Below are positions 1-9,721 of a stretch of DNA of 64,000 nucleotides, piece by piece. Source of the stretch: Vreelandella neptunia (GTDB taxonomy: Bacteria; Pseudomonadota; Gammaproteobacteria; Pseudomonadales; Halomonadaceae); NCBI RefSeq assembly GCF_034479615.1, contig NZ_CP140255.1, forward strand, positions 2,480,001 to 2,544,000. The letters run 5' to 3'. Positions within the stretch are counted from its first letter, which is position 1, and every line of letters begins with the position of its first letter. The notes beneath the pieces were generated by a model. It made no database searches, was not told where the DNA came from, and saw nothing but the letters and a program-made list of their open reading frames with translations. The position numbers and the translations under genes are program-made.

Positions 1-2
1 GC

Positions 3-677
3 GGTGATTTGGTTGATTTTGGCCATCCTGACGAGTACGCCACCTTTAAGCAGATCCTGGCTGAATTAACGCTGCCCGTGTACTTGATCCCTGGCAATCA
101 TGATGACCGCGAACATCTGCGCGCCGCCTTTCCCGAGCACCGTTATCTGTTTCAGCACCGCGACTATTTACAGTGGGTGTTGGAAGACTACCCGGTACGC
201 ATTGTAGGGCTCGACTCATCGGTGCCCGGCACCCCCCACGGAGAGTTAAGCGATGAAAGTCTGCAGTGGCTAGACACTACGCTGGCAGAGCAGCCCGAAA
301 AACCGACTCTCGTCATGGTGCATCACCACCCTTTTGTTAGTGGCATCGACCATATGGATCGCCAGCCGCTGAAGCGACCAGACGCGCTAGCCGACATCAT
401 TGGCAAACATGCCCAGGTCGAGCGCGTGCTCTGCAGTCATCTGCACCGTTCGATCCAAGCGCGCTTTGCGAACACCCTGGCGATTAGCTGCCCTGGGGTT
501 TCCCATCAGGTGAGTTTGGATCTCACCCCAGACGGCCCCTCCAGCTTTCAGCTAGAGCCCCCCGGTTACCTGCTACACCAGTGGTCGGCAACTAACGGCA
601 TGGTGACTCACCAAGGGTTTATCGAGCACTACCCAGGCCCTTTCCCGTTTTATGATGCTAATGGGTTGATTGATTAG
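3..677 (+). CDS. Metallophosphoesterase, CpdA/GpdQ-like phosphodiesterase (5'-truncated)
   Basis: This is the C-terminal part of a calcineurin-type phosphodiesterase; the start lies before the window. Visible binuclear metal-site motifs are GDLVDFG at the left edge, GNHD (about residue 31 of the visible part), the HHHP segment near residue 106 and SHLHR near residue 144. They match the D-x-H/GD/GNHD/GHxH pattern of the class III cyclic nucleotide phosphodiesterase group (CpdA, GpdQ). The family hydrolyses cyclic nucleotides or glycerophosphodiesters, and the substrate cannot be chosen from sequence. It ends in a 4-base convergent overlap with the next gene. Family confidence is high and substrate confidence low. 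Confidence 0.85.
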   Translation, partial: GDLVDFGHPDEYATFKQILAELTLPVYLIPGNHDDREHLRAAFPEHRYLFQHRDYLQWVLEDYPVRIVGLDSSVPGTPHGELSDESLQWLDTTLAEQPEKPTLVMVHHHPFVSGIDHMDRQPLKRPDALADIIGKHAQVERVLCSHLHRSIQARFANTLAISCPGVSHQVSLDLTPDGPSSFQLEPPGYLLHQWSATNGMVTHQGFIEHYPGPFPFYDANGLID

Positions 678-1537
678 GTCGTTAGACTGGGAGCGAGCGC
701 TGTTTTGTCTGTGTTAGCCAGCGCCAGCTCCCAGGCTTGTACCATCTGCTTTTTTTCTAATCCCCAGCGGTAACCACCGAGGGCGCCGCTTTGTTGAATT
801 ACCCGATGGCAGGGGATCCATAGCGCGATGGGATTAGCGCCCACCGCATTGCCCACTGCTCGGGACGATTTAGGTGCCCCCAGCGCCTGGGCAATATGGG
901 AATAGCTGGCAAATTGCCCCTCGGGAATCGTTAGCAGCGCTCGCCAAACCGCTATTTGGAAGTTGGTGCCGGTTACGTGTAGCGAGACAGCGGTAGCCCC
1001 CTCTTCGGGCTGAATAAACAGCCTCTCCACCGCGTAGCGGGTGGCCTCAGGACTATGTTGAAAGGTGCTGTGCGGCCACTCTTTGGCCAACCTTGCCAGT
1101 AACTCCTCAGAATTAGTCGTATCGACAAACCCCATTCGACAAATACCCCGGGGGGTTACCGCGACGAATAGGCGACCTAAGGGTGTTTCGTGAACACCGT
1201 AAGCGATCTCCACTCCTTCCCCCTGGCGCTTATACTCGCCGGGCGTGACCGCCTCTAACTGAACAAAGTGGTCGTAAAGCCTTGAGCCACCGCTAAGCCC
1301 AAGGGTATGGGCGATATCCAACAAAGAAGTGGACGAATGCATTAACTGCTTGCTGCGCTCTAAGGTGAGCGCCTGTAAAAAGCGTTTGGGGCTAATCCCC
1401 GCATAGCGGCAAAACAGCCGCTGGAAGTGAAAGGCACTCAAATGAACATGAGCAGCCACCGTTTCCAGATTGGGCTGTTCCGCCGCATGAGCCACCATAT
1501 AGGCCATGGCTTTTTCGATACGCTCATAGTCATTCAT
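674..1537 (-). CDS. AraC-type regulator fused to O6-alkylguanine-DNA alkyltransferase (Ada-like)
   Basis: A two-domain protein of 287 aa. Residues 1 to about 105 form an AraC-type double helix-turn-helix (VHLSAFHFQRLF, then SGGSRLYDHFVQL). Residues about 115 to 275 form the methyltransferase domain, with the active-site motif IPCHRVI around residue 240. The reactive Cys of this motif takes the alkyl group from O6-methylguanine in a suicide reaction. The N-terminal zinc and phosphotriester Cys domain of full Ada is missing, so this is the short AraC-Ogt form, probably a repair protein with some regulatory ability. It overlaps the convergent phosphodiesterase by 4 bases. Confidence 0.9.
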   Translation of the reverse strand: MNDYERIEKAMAYMVAHAAEQPNLETVAAHVHLSAFHFQRLFCRYAGISPKRFLQALTLERSKQLMHSSTSLLDIAHTLGLSGGSRLYDHFVQLEAVTPGEYKRQGEGVEIAYGVHETPLGRLFVAVTPRGICRMGFVDTTNSEELLARLAKEWPHSTFQHSPEATRYAVERLFIQPEEGATAVSLHVTGTNFQIAVWRALLTIPEGQFASYSHIAQALGAPKSSRAVGNAVGANPIALWIPCHRVIQQSGALGGYRWGLEKKQMVQAWELALANTDKTALAPSLTT

Positions 1538-1731
1538 TGGGTTATCTCTCTAGCGGGGCTGCTCAGTTCCTTTCAGCCTAAGCCTTCACGGGCGAGTTGC
1601 CGACCCGAATCTTGCGCACTGGCAGGTGATAAGACCGTTTATGTTTAAAAGAGACGTTATGTTTAACAGACATTTCCACCAGTTTTCGCTAGGGTAATGC
1701 CCCGCCTCCATTGACGGTACACGATACGCCC

Positions 1732-2652
1732 ATGCAAGACTTGATCAATGACATTGCAGCCGCCATGGCAAACGCCGAAGAACGCGGTAAGGTCGCAGAC
1801 TATATTCCCGAGCTTGGCCATGTTGACCCACAGCAATTTGCTATTTCGCTCGCCACCGTGGATGGCAACGTTTATTCGGCAGGTTGTGGTACCACGCCCT
1901 TCTCGATTCAGAGTATCTCTAAAGTATTTACGCTGACCATTGCACTAGGGCAAGTGGGTGATTCGCTGTGGTCAAAAGTAGGCCGCGAGCCCTCAGGAGA
2001 CCCTTTTAACTCAATCGTGCAACTAGAGCATGAAAGCGGCAAACCGCGTAACCCCTTTATCAATGCCGGGGCCATTGCGGTGGTCGATGCGATCATGATG
2101 GGCCACGAGCCCAAAGAGACGCTGGGCGAGATTCTTAGCTTTGTGCGCTATATCGCCAATGACGACAGCATTTACTTCGACCACGCAGTGGCCGCTTCAG
2201 AAATGGCCCACCGCGACCGCAACGCCTCGTTGGCTCACTTTATGAAAGCCTTTGGCCGCCTGCGCCATGATGTCGATAAGGTGCTAGGCACCTATTTTCA
2301 CCAGTGCGCCATCGCCATGAGCTGTGAGCAGTTGGCCCATGCCGGGCTGTTTTTGGCCTCGGATGGTATCAACAAACCCAGTGGCATTCGCGTGGTAGCC
2401 CCCCAGCGGGCACGTCGTATCAACTCGCTAATGATGATGTGCGGGCACTACGATGCCTCGGGGGAGTTCGCTTTTCGCGTCGGCCTGCCTGGCAAAAGCG
2501 GCGTGGGCGGCGGCATTCTGGCAATTGCACCCGGCCATGGCTCCATAGCTGTTTGGTCGCCGGGGCTAGATGCCTACGGCAATAGTTTGTTGGGCACCCA
2601 GGCGCTCGAAATGTTTGTGCAGCGCACCGGCTGGTCGGTGTTTGGGCATTAG
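1732..2652 (+). CDS. glsA: Glutaminase A
   Basis: Glutaminase of the serine-dependent beta-lactamase fold, converting L-glutamine to glutamate and ammonia. The catalytic SxxK motif is visible as SISK near residue 46. FINAGAIA and the C-terminal GKSGVGGGI loop are also family hallmarks. The 306 aa length fits the roughly 305 to 310 aa family. I chose the ATG at 1732, which gives MQDLIND; an upstream in-frame TTG at 1711 would add 7 residues. Neither start has a strong Shine-Dalgarno. It stands as a single plus-strand gene, and a role in nitrogen metabolism or acid resistance is inferred from homologues. Confidence 0.95.
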   Translation: MQDLINDIAAAMANAEERGKVADYIPELGHVDPQQFAISLATVDGNVYSAGCGTTPFSIQSISKVFTLTIALGQVGDSLWSKVGREPSGDPFNSIVQLEHESGKPRNPFINAGAIAVVDAIMMGHEPKETLGEILSFVRYIANDDSIYFDHAVAASEMAHRDRNASLAHFMKAFGRLRHDVDKVLGTYFHQCAIAMSCEQLAHAGLFLASDGINKPSGIRVVAPQRARRINSLMMMCGHYDASGEFAFRVGLPGKSGVGGGILAIAPGHGSIAVWSPGLDAYGNSLLGTQALEMFVQRTGWSVFGH

Positions 2653-2743
2653 CAGGGCAACGCTTTAAGCAACGACCTCAATTTTGTGCAATACCGCCAG
2701 CCGTTGCCATTGCAAACTCCTGTCACCACCGAGGAGGATGACA

Positions 2744-3346
2744 ATGAGCGTCTTATTAGCATCGACAGCCTTACCCATGGCCGCATTTGCGCTTGCCGCG
2801 TCTATTTCGCCGGGGCCGGTCAACATCGTTTGTTTGAGTAGTGGTACGCACTACCCCATCACTAAAGGTCTTGTTTTTGTAACCGGCGCCACGCTGGGGT
2901 TTATCGCGCTATTTTTAGCCATCGGTGCGGGCCTTTACTCTTTGCTGAGTGTGGCGCCGCTGCTGGAAACGGTTTTACGCTGGGCAGGTATTCTGTTTTT
3001 ACTCTACCTCAGCTATCAACTGCTACAGCACGACGGGCGCTTGCAGGAGCGAGGCGGCGTTAAAGCCCCAGGGTTTATGACAGGCGCCATGATGCAGTGG
3101 CTCAACCCCAAGGCGTGGCTGGCGTCTGCCGCTGGCATTGGCGCCTACACCACTGCTAATGAGCCCCATCTTCTATGGTTGTTCGCCGGCCTCTATCTGC
3201 CTATTTGCTGGCTATCGCTGGCCAGTTGGGTATATGCAGGCGCTTTTCTGAAACGCTATGTTCATCGTCCTACCATCTTACTGACGATTAACCGCGCACT
3301 CGCTATCTGCCTGGCGGCTAGCGCTATTGTCTTACTGGTTGAGTAA
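2744..3346 (+). CDS. LysE/RhtB family amino-acid exporter
   Basis: A hydrophobic protein of 200 aa with about six membrane segments and the LysE-family N-terminal signature ISPGPVNIV near residue 20. Members export amino acids or related metabolites across the inner membrane. The ATG at 2744 is preceded by GAGGAGG at 2731-2737 with good spacing, and an ATG at 2738 lies too close to it. The 3' end overlaps the convergent AraC regulator by 15 bases. LysE exporters beside an AraC-type regulator are a common pairing, so the next gene may control it, although they are convergent here. Confidence 0.9.
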   Translation: MSVLLASTALPMAAFALAASISPGPVNIVCLSSGTHYPITKGLVFVTGATLGFIALFLAIGAGLYSLLSVAPLLETVLRWAGILFLLYLSYQLLQHDGRLQERGGVKAPGFMTGAMMQWLNPKAWLASAAGIGAYTTANEPHLLWLFAGLYLPICWLSLASWVYAGAFLKRYVHRPTILLTINRALAICLAASAIVLLVE

Positions 3347-4165
3347 CGGATAGCGGTACTGGTTGGGTGTCGCTGCTACCAGCCGCTTAAACGTTCTCTG
3401 AAAGTGGGGCTGGTCATTAAAGCCAGCGCTCAAAGCCGCCTCAACGATAGGTTGTCCTTGTTTTAACGCTTGCTGCCCCATCTGAATGCGCTGATTAATC
3501 AGGTAAGCGTGGGGCGTTAGTCCGAAGTGCAGTTTAAAGGCGCGAATCAGGTGCCCAGCGCTATAGCCGGACTGCTCACATAGGCGTTCTAGCGATATAT
3601 CAGCGCTACAGTTGGCACGCAAATAGCCCGCGACCTGTTCTAGCGCACTGGGCGCTTGGGGCAATGCCGCGGGGGATTCTTGAGCAAGCACTTTCAGAAT
3701 GGTGGACAAGTATTCGACTAGCGCCGTTTGCTTATCGCTAATCTCGCGGTGTTCATCCAGCAAACAAGCGGCCATATCGCAGTACCCGGCATACAGCGCT
3801 GGCTGGATAATGACGGCGGTAGCGATATCTTGCCAATACGGCGTATTCAACAGGCCCAATTGGTAACGCAATTCACTCAGCCACTCGGTATCGACGTAGA
3901 GCATCAGGTAGGCCCAGGGCTGGTTCTCGATAGGGTTGCAGGCATGCACCCAGTGGGGGTTCATCATAACGATGTCTCCCGCGCTAATGTGATGCGTTGC
4001 ATCGCGATAGCAAAAAGTGCTTTTACCTGCGGTAACGGCCCCCAGCGACCAATGCGTATGACTGTGTGGCGCATAGCAAACTTGTCGCGCGTCGCTAATC
4101 TTGCGCAGTTCCACATAGGGCATACGCGCATCCCGCCAGAAGATAGGTGACGAAATTGTGCTCAT
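3332..4165 (-). CDS. AraC family transcriptional regulator with cupin sensor
   Basis: 277 aa. The N-terminal half is an AraC-type cupin ligand-binding domain (residues about 10 to 110, HSHTHWSLGAVT and DIVMMNPHWVH). The C-terminal 100 residues carry two helix-turn-helix motifs (ISLERLCEQSGYSAGHLIRAF and AALSAGFNDQPHFQRTFKR). It is likely to sense a small molecule and regulate transcription. Its tail overlaps the end of the LysE exporter, and its 5' side faces the DUF1206 gene, so the intergenic region 4166-4319 probably holds its promoter. Confidence 0.9.
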   Translation of the reverse strand: MSTISSPIFWRDARMPYVELRKISDARQVCYAPHSHTHWSLGAVTAGKSTFCYRDATHHISAGDIVMMNPHWVHACNPIENQPWAYLMLYVDTEWLSELRYQLGLLNTPYWQDIATAVIIQPALYAGYCDMAACLLDEHREISDKQTALVEYLSTILKVLAQESPAALPQAPSALEQVAGYLRANCSADISLERLCEQSGYSAGHLIRAFKLHFGLTPHAYLINQRIQMGQQALKQGQPIVEAALSAGFNDQPHFQRTFKRLVAATPNQYRYPLLNQ

Positions 4166-4319
4166 GTTCTGCTCGTGTTATTCAAAAATAGCCTTTGACG
4201 CTTCGGCTTGACCTAGGCTGGACAATAGCACAGCACAAGCCCAGTATGGGCCGCTGATAAGCGCTATATGAACTAGATTGCATAGGGATGCGCAACGCCT
4301 AATATGTCAGGAGGACACC

Positions 4320-5138
4320 ATGGCCAATAGTATGAATAACCCCGACCACCGTGATGCGATTACCCTTTTCGCCCGCATGGGTTACGCCTCTCGGGGCATT
4401 GTGTATGTATTAGTCGGCGGCCTTGCAGCGCTGGCAGCCTTTGGGCAAGGCGGCCAAACAGAAGGCAGTCGGGGTGCCTTAGAACGCGTGCTCACCGCTC
4501 CCTTCGGAAAAGTCATGTTAGCCCTTATGGCCATCGGCTTGGTGGGCTACGCGATGTGGCGGATCATCCAAGCCGTTAAAGATACTGACCATCACGGCAA
4601 CGGCGCCAAGGGGCTGGCAATTCGTGCGGGCTTATTGGCCAGCGCCATTACCCACACGTTGTTGGCTTTTTTTGCCGCCACACTCATCTTGCAGTTTGCG
4701 GGCTCTTCAGGTGATTCAGGCGGCGGCTCTCAAGGCGTCGCAGGCTGGCTGATGCAGCAGCCTTTCGGGCGCTGGCTGGTAGGCGGGGTCGGCCTCATCA
4801 TGATTGGGGTAGGCATTGCCCACGCGCTGAAAGGCTACAAGGCCAAATTCGACAAACACTTTGCTATGCCAACACAAACTCAACAATGGGCCTATCCTAT
4901 CTGCCGTTTTGGCTTAGTGATTCGTGGCTTGGTATTTGTGATCGTGGGTAGCTTTTTTATCATCGCCGCTTATCAAATCAATCCCAATCAAGCAGGCGGT
5001 ATGGGCGAAGTGTTTAGCACCCTGCGAAGCCAACCCTACGGCCAGTGGCTACTGGGTTTTGTCGCGCTGGGGCTCTTCGCGTTTGGTCTCTACAGCCTTT
5101 TAGCGGCTGTCTATCGCCGCATTAATCCCGAAGTGTAG
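4320..5138 (+). CDS. DUF1206 integral membrane protein
   Basis: 272 aa, built from three repeats of about 75 to 80 residues. Each has two membrane helices and a recurring pattern of R/F-x-G-x-x-x-R-G then PFGxWL or QPYGxWLLG (first repeat from about residue 13, second from 100, third from 195). This three-fold arrangement is the DUF1206 signature; the function is unknown. The ATG at 4320 follows AGGAGG at 4309-4314, which decides the start against an upstream one. Only 8 bases separate it from the next membrane-protein gene, so the two are likely co-transcribed. Confidence 0.9.
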   Translation: MANSMNNPDHRDAITLFARMGYASRGIVYVLVGGLAALAAFGQGGQTEGSRGALERVLTAPFGKVMLALMAIGLVGYAMWRIIQAVKDTDHHGNGAKGLAIRAGLLASAITHTLLAFFAATLILQFAGSSGDSGGGSQGVAGWLMQQPFGRWLVGGVGLIMIGVGIAHALKGYKAKFDKHFAMPTQTQQWAYPICRFGLVIRGLVFVIVGSFFIIAAYQINPNQAGGMGEVFSTLRSQPYGQWLLGFVALGLFAFGLYSLLAAVYRRINPEV

Positions 5139-5146
5139 AGACCTGC

Positions 5147-5749
5147 ATGGCCATAGCATCCAAACGCACTAAGCAGTGGTTTGAGCGCATTAACCGCTCG
5201 AAGAATATGCTGTGGCTGCTGGGCACCCTCTCCTTTCTGGAGACTATTATTCTGCCCATTCCTCTTGAGCTGGTGTTGATCCCGCTGATGGCCGTTAATA
5301 GGCAGCGGCTGTGGTTACTGGCTTTGGTCACTACTGCGGGCTGCCTCGTCGCGTCGCTGGTGGGCTACAGCATTGGCTTAGTGCTTTATGAGTCGGTCGG
5401 TACGTGGTTTATTGAGTCTATGGGGATGCAGAGTAGTTACCAGGCATTTCAAACATTTTTCGCTCAGTACGGTTTTGCCGCCATTTTGGCCATTGGCATA
5501 CTGCCAATCCCCTTCCAAGTGGCAATGATTACCGCCGGGCTTTCCGGCTACCCAATTATGCTGTTCGTATTGGCGGCGTTAACCGCCCGTGGCTTGCGCT
5601 ACTTCGGCCTTGCCTGGCTGGTTCACCGCTTTGGCCACCGTGTTCTGGTACTGTGGAAACGCCATGCCTTGATAACCAGTTTGGTGGCAGGGGTTATGGT
5701 ACTTGCGGTGGCCCTAGGGATGCAGGCACTCGCGGGGCTGATGGTGTAA
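5147..5749 (+). CDS. YqaA-like VTT-domain membrane protein
   Basis: 200 aa with about four membrane segments and the VTT/SNARE-associated (DedA superfamily) core: LETIILPIPLELVLIPLMA near residues 31 to 50, and GILPIPFQVAMITAGLSGYP near residues 116 to 136. The short single-core form resembles YqaA rather than the longer DedA proteins. DedA superfamily members act in membrane lipid homeostasis, but no specific reaction is known for this form. It is probably in an operon with the DUF1206 gene 8 bases upstream. Confidence 0.85.
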   Translation: MAIASKRTKQWFERINRSKNMLWLLGTLSFLETIILPIPLELVLIPLMAVNRQRLWLLALVTTAGCLVASLVGYSIGLVLYESVGTWFIESMGMQSSYQAFQTFFAQYGFAAILAIGILPIPFQVAMITAGLSGYPIMLFVLAALTARGLRYFGLAWLVHRFGHRVLVLWKRHALITSLVAGVMVLAVALGMQALAGLMV

Positions 5750-5772
5750 GCCGCTGAATCGGTGGCAATCAG

Positions 5773-6090
5773 CTAAATACCGTAATCTCGCTCGACTTTA
5801 GCGATACGGGTTTTGAAGTGCTGGTACCACTGCTGATGGCCTAGCCGCTGAGCCTCTTGATGCTCAGCATGGGCTTTCCACGCTTTAATAGACGCCAAAT
5901 CGGCCCAGTAAGAGACCGTTACACCTACTTCATTGCGGGCAGACTCCACTCCTAAAAACCCCGGCTGCTGCGCTGCAAGCTCAACCATTCTTGCCGCCAT
6001 TGCGTCATAGCCGTTATCGACCTCGGTGCGTAGTGAAGTGAAAATAACGGCGTAGTAAGGCGGTTCAGGGGTGTCGGCAATGTATAGCAT
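5773..6090 (-). CDS. Antibiotic biosynthesis monooxygenase (ABM) domain protein
   Basis: 105 aa single-domain ferredoxin-like protein. YYAVIFTSLRTE near the N-terminus, the AAQQPGFLGVESAR core and SYWADLASIKAWKAHAEH at residues 60 to 77 match the ABM/EthD-like dimeric alpha-beta barrel. Members include small monooxygenases and heme-binding proteins, and no specific substrate can be assigned. It is a single gene on the minus strand, convergent with the VTT gene. Confidence 0.85.
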   Translation of the reverse strand: MLYIADTPEPPYYAVIFTSLRTEVDNGYDAMAARMVELAAQQPGFLGVESARNEVGVTVSYWADLASIKAWKAHAEHQEAQRLGHQQWYQHFKTRIAKVERDYGI

Positions 6091-6144
6091 GGGTTCCGTC
6101 GCGGCTGAAAAAGGATTAATGAAGCTCTAACCATTAAGCCCGGT

Positions 6145-6555
6145 TTATTGCTCAGGCTCCGGTAGTAACGACTCGCCTTCCATTGTGACTAAAAAACTCT
6201 CCCATAACGTATGGGTACGCGCTTGAGTCAGCTGTTTTTTACACGAAAGCGACATTACGCCTCTTATGGTGCCATCACGCCACTGGGTGTACACCGCATC
6301 GCAATGAGCTTGACGGTAACCTTCCCATAACTCTTGGGCCTGCTGAATCGACTCCACCAAGGCGTCATCAGCCTCATTGCGGTTTAGCGCTGCGACGAGA
6401 TAGCGGTGCATTTCCGCCTCAGCGGTTTCTAGCTCCAACTGCGCACACTGGTTGATCTCCATCGTCGACATAGCGTTTTCGCAGTCTTGAGCAGTATCAG
6501 AAGCAAATGCTGGCAGCGTAGCGAAGGCTAAAATCAAACCGACAATATAGTTCAT
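6145..6555 (-). CDS. LprI-like (DUF1311) secreted protein
   Basis: 136 aa with a signal peptide (residues 1 to about 18, cleavage near AFAS-D). The DUF1311/LprI core has four conserved cysteines: DCENAMSTMEINQCA early, then AHCDAV and LSCKKQL late. The family includes the lysozyme inhibitor LprI of Mycobacterium, and its members are periplasmic or surface proteins. The actual target here is unknown. It lies alone on the minus strand. Confidence 0.8.
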   Translation of the reverse strand: MNYIVGLILAFATLPAFASDTAQDCENAMSTMEINQCAQLELETAEAEMHRYLVAALNRNEADDALVESIQQAQELWEGYRQAHCDAVYTQWRDGTIRGVMSLSCKKQLTQARTHTLWESFLVTMEGESLLPEPEQ

Positions 6556-6699
6556 GCCGTTTTCCAGTTAAGGGTTTTCCTACACTATAAAACATAAGGC
6601 CTCATAAATACCTACCCGACAGGTACACTTTTACCATGTACGGCTTTGCAGTATGTCTACTCGTGAATGCCCACACTTTACGCGAACTGGAGTACCGTC

Positions 6700-7488
6700 T
6701 CAGCCATCACTTTTATGGGCATCCGGCCCAGAGGCCATGTGCTTCGCCTTCATATCCTTGAACGCCTCCATGATGTCCATGGGCAGTGGGAAGACGATCG
6801 TCGAGGCGTTCTTGTTGCTCATGTCGCTCATGGTCTGCAGATAGCGCAGTTGCAGCGCGGCGGAGTTTTCCTGCATCACGTTAGCCGCTTCGACCAGCTT
6901 CTTGGAAGCCTGTAGTTCACCCTCGGCATGGATGACCTTGGCGCGACGTTCGCGCTCCGCCTCAGCCTGGCGGGCAATGGCGCGGATCATGCTCTCGTCA
7001 AGATCCACGTGCTTGATCTCGACATTCGCCACCTTGATGCCCCAGGAGTCCGTCTGGGCGTCGATGATTTCCTGGATATCATCGTTGAGCTTGTCGCGCT
7101 CGGAGAGCATTTCATCCAGGTCATGCTTACCCAGCACCGAACGCAGCGTAGTCTGGGCAAGCTGACTGGTGGCCTGGGTAAAATTCTCCACCTGAATAAT
7201 CGCCTTTTCCGGATCCACCACCCGGAAGTAAAGCACAGCGTTGACCTTCACCGTGACGTTATCCTGGGAGATCACATCCTGCTCGGGCACGTCCATGGTG
7301 ATGACGCGCAGGTCGACCACCTGCATCTTTTGAATTGCGGGAATCACGATGACCAGGCCCGGCCCTTTCACCTTCTGATAGCGGCCCAGAAAGAACACTA
7401 CGCCGCGCTTGTATTCCGGCAGGATGCGGATGGAGGCGGCGATTAGTAGCACCACCAATACGACTGGGACAAGATACGAAATAATCAT
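6700..7488 (-). CDS. Slipin (stomatin-like SPFH protein)
   Basis: 262 aa. One N-terminal membrane helix (residues 3 to 23) is followed by a complete SPFH/band-7 domain ([17 protein letters not shown], then [20 protein letters not shown]) and a helical C-terminal region rich in A, E and R ([18 protein letters not shown]). Slipins form membrane microdomain scaffolds. It follows the NfeD gene by 59 bases on the same strand. NfeD-slipin pairs are a well-known conserved unit in which NfeD proteases act on or with the stomatin partner. The start ATG at 7488 has an upstream GAGG. Confidence 0.93.
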   Translation of the reverse strand: MIISYLVPVVLVVLLIAASIRILPEYKRGVVFFLGRYQKVKGPGLVIVIPAIQKMQVVDLRVITMDVPEQDVISQDNVTVKVNAVLYFRVVDPEKAIIQVENFTQATSQLAQTTLRSVLGKHDLDEMLSERDKLNDDIQEIIDAQTDSWGIKVANVEIKHVDLDESMIRAIARQAEAERERRAKVIHAEGELQASKKLVEAANVMQENSAALQLRYLQTMSDMSNKNASTIVFPLPMDIMEAFKDMKAKHMASGPDAHKSDG

Positions 7489-7547
7489 GGGGCACCTCGT
7501 TTAGCGGTTGATCAATTACCTGACGACGGCCACCAGGGCCAGGGTCG

Positions 7548-8906
7548 CTAGGGATGTGAGACGTAGACCGTCAAGCCTTCAAGACGCACTACCCTTAGCT
7601 CGTCACCCTGCTTGACGGGAGCATCGCTCACCGCATTCCAACGTTCGCTGTGCAGCCAAACGTGGCCGTTGGTTTCAAAATCTTCCAGGGCAACGGCGCT
7701 GGCACCTATCATCTGCTCGATACCGGTATGCGCCGGGCGACGGCGCAGCGTGGCAAAGCGCGTCAACGTCCACAGCATCAGGCCGCCGGAGACCAGCGCC
7801 ACGCCGCCAATCAGCGGTAGTGAAATCGCCATGTACTCGGCATCCATGAGCATGATCGACCCGAGTACAAAAGCAATGATGCCGCCGAGCCCCAAGACGC
7901 CGAAGCTGGGCATCAGTGCCTCGCCCACCATCAGCGCCAGCCCGACCACAATCAGCGCCATACCGGCGTAGTTGATCGGCAGCACCTGAAACGCAAAAAG
8001 GGCAAGCAACAGGCAAATCACGCCAATGGTGCCGGGGAACAAGCTGCCGGGACTGGCAAGCTCGAAAACCAGCCCGTAGAAGCCGATGATCATCAAAAAG
8101 AAGGCAATGTTGGGGTTGGTGATCAGCGATAACACCTGGGTGCGCCAATCAGGATCGAAGCGCTCAATGGTGAGGTCGACGGTCTCGAGTGTGGCATCAC
8201 CGCTTTCCATGACCACACTCATGCCATCGATCTGCTCAAGTAGACCGGTAAGATCGCGCGCCACCACTTCGATGACGTTCTGCTCCAGCGCCTCGCTGGC
8301 AGTGAGGTTGACGGCATCACGCACCGCGTCTTCGGCCCAATCGGCATTGCGATCATGGCGTTCCGCCAGGCTGCGGATAAAACTCACCGCGTCCTCCATC
8401 ACCTTGCGTTCCATAGCGCTGCCCTCGCCTTCCGACTCGTCAGCCGCGCTGTCATCGTCGCCTTCATCGCTGCCAGACAGCCCGCCGCCCATCTGAATGG
8501 GCGTGGCCGAACCGAGATGCGTCGAGGGGGCCATGGCGGCCACGTGGCTGCCGTAGAGCAGATAGGTGCCAGCGCTTGCGGCGCGCGCACCGCTGGGGGA
8601 TACGTACATGACGACGGGGATATCGGCGTTGAGCATCTCGCGTATCATGTCGCGGGTAGTGTCGACCAGCCCGCCGGGGGTATCAAGCTCGACGATCACC
8701 ACCTCGCTGCCCTGCTCGCGGGCTTTATCCAGCCCACGCTCAAAGTAGTCCTTGGTCGCCGGGCCGATCGCGCCTTCGATATTGAGCACCAGCGCACTGG
8801 AAGACGAGGACTGTGCCATGGCCTGCCAGGTCAACGACATGGTAGCCATTAGCAAACCGGCAATTATCAACCAGAGCCAGTGCGGTTTGAGAGAAAGGGT
8901 TTGCAT
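7548..8906 (-). CDS. NfeD-type membrane serine protease
   Basis: 452 aa with the long NfeD (NfeD1b) architecture. It has a signal/anchor helix, then a ClpP-like serine protease domain (VELDTPGGLVDTTR near 75 and the ASAGTYLLYGSHVAAM nucleophile region near 110). Then come a four-helix membrane region (about residues 260 to 390) and a C-terminal OB-fold NfeD domain. The ATG at 8906 follows GAGGAG at 8914-8919, so it is preferred to one 15 bases upstream. It is the first gene of the NfeD-slipin unit. An acidic, serine-rich insert (residues about 145 to 165) sits inside the protease domain. Confidence 0.92.
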   Translation of the reverse strand: MQTLSLKPHWLWLIIAGLLMATMSLTWQAMAQSSSSSALVLNIEGAIGPATKDYFERGLDKAREQGSEVVIVELDTPGGLVDTTRDMIREMLNADIPVVMYVSPSGARAASAGTYLLYGSHVAAMAPSTHLGSATPIQMGGGLSGSDEGDDDSAADESEGEGSAMERKVMEDAVSFIRSLAERHDRNADWAEDAVRDAVNLTASEALEQNVIEVVARDLTGLLEQIDGMSVVMESGDATLETVDLTIERFDPDWRTQVLSLITNPNIAFFLMIIGFYGLVFELASPGSLFPGTIGVICLLLALFAFQVLPINYAGMALIVVGLALMVGEALMPSFGVLGLGGIIAFVLGSIMLMDAEYMAISLPLIGGVALVSGGLMLWTLTRFATLRRRPAHTGIEQMIGASAVALEDFETNGHVWLHSERWNAVSDAPVKQGDELRVVRLEGLTVYVSHP

Positions 8907-9113
8907 ACCCGCTCCTCGCATTCAACGCCTGAACATTCCCCTCTGAATCTGAAGCTTATCCATAGCAACATACACAAGGCTATCTACTCAACGTAGCAGC
9001 CACTTTGATCTTCGTCATGAACAACGTGAAGGCAGGACTCGCGGGTAAAAAGAGCCTGAACTAAGGCAGCGATTTTGAAGGCCAGAGGTGGTCGAAATAT
9101 TTTGAGGAATCGG

Positions 9114-9518
9114 TTAGTTCAAGTAATAACCACTCACTTTCCACGTCCCCTCTTCCAAGTGAGGGGTGATGGTTTCCGTAATCTGCGGTCTGTTTTCAAA
9201 ACTGGTTTGGAACGTCAAAACCGCGTAGTCATCTCTTGGAGCCCCTGGCATAGAGGTTTCGCGGACGACGCTTACTCGCCGACGGGACTGAACCGCACCA
9301 AAGTCACGGCGCGCTGCACCAATCGTCCGTTCTAACATGTGCGGTGAAAGAGGCTTTTTTAGTAATGAAGACGAAGTTTCCCATGCCTGCTCATACTGAC
9401 CGCTATCGATGGCTTCTAGCCACGCCAACGCCGCCGCCTCTGCCGCACTCGTGTTTGCCTGCACTTGGTTAGACAGAATGAGAAGCAAGGTGATGATAAA
9501 GATCAGCATTTTCGGCAT
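9114..9518 (-). CDS. DUF4019 secreted protein
   Basis: About 134 aa. A signal peptide (MLIFIITLLLILS, cleavage near VQA-N) precedes a DUF4019 domain whose pattern AALAWLEAIDSGQYEQAWE and YAVLTFQTSFENRP is visible. The family is uncharacterised and has a nuclear-transport-factor-like fold. The start is uncertain: ATGs at 9536, 9518 and 9509 are in frame, and none has a clear ribosome site. It is a single minus-strand gene with about 190 bases of non-coding sequence before the NfeD gene. Confidence 0.8.
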   Translation of the reverse strand: MPKMLIFIITLLLILSNQVQANTSAAEAAALAWLEAIDSGQYEQAWETSSSLLKKPLSPHMLERTIGAARRDFGAVQSRRRVSVVRETSMPGAPRDDYAVLTFQTSFENRPQITETITPHLEEGTWKVSGYYLN

Positions 9519-9721
9519 AGCGGGCACTCGTGGCATTTAGGATCAAGCAGAGACATATAGATGGTCTTGGTTATATATATCGGTAATCGTCAGAGTTTCT
9601 TTAGTGCCGCAAAATGTATTTGTGTAATCGTAAAGCTCCAAGCTGTAAACGCTTCTCAAACCCTACCCGCTCGTTTACTATGCGCCACCCACCCTATTTC
9701 AGTTGCCACTATTAGGTCACT

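Noticed and set aside
1427..1648. 73-aa plus-strand frame before glsA
   Set aside because: Mostly antisense to the Ada-like gene, with no supporting feature.
6902..7446. Plus-strand open frames over slipin and NfeD
   Set aside because: They are antisense shadows of well-supported minus-strand genes and show low-complexity translations.
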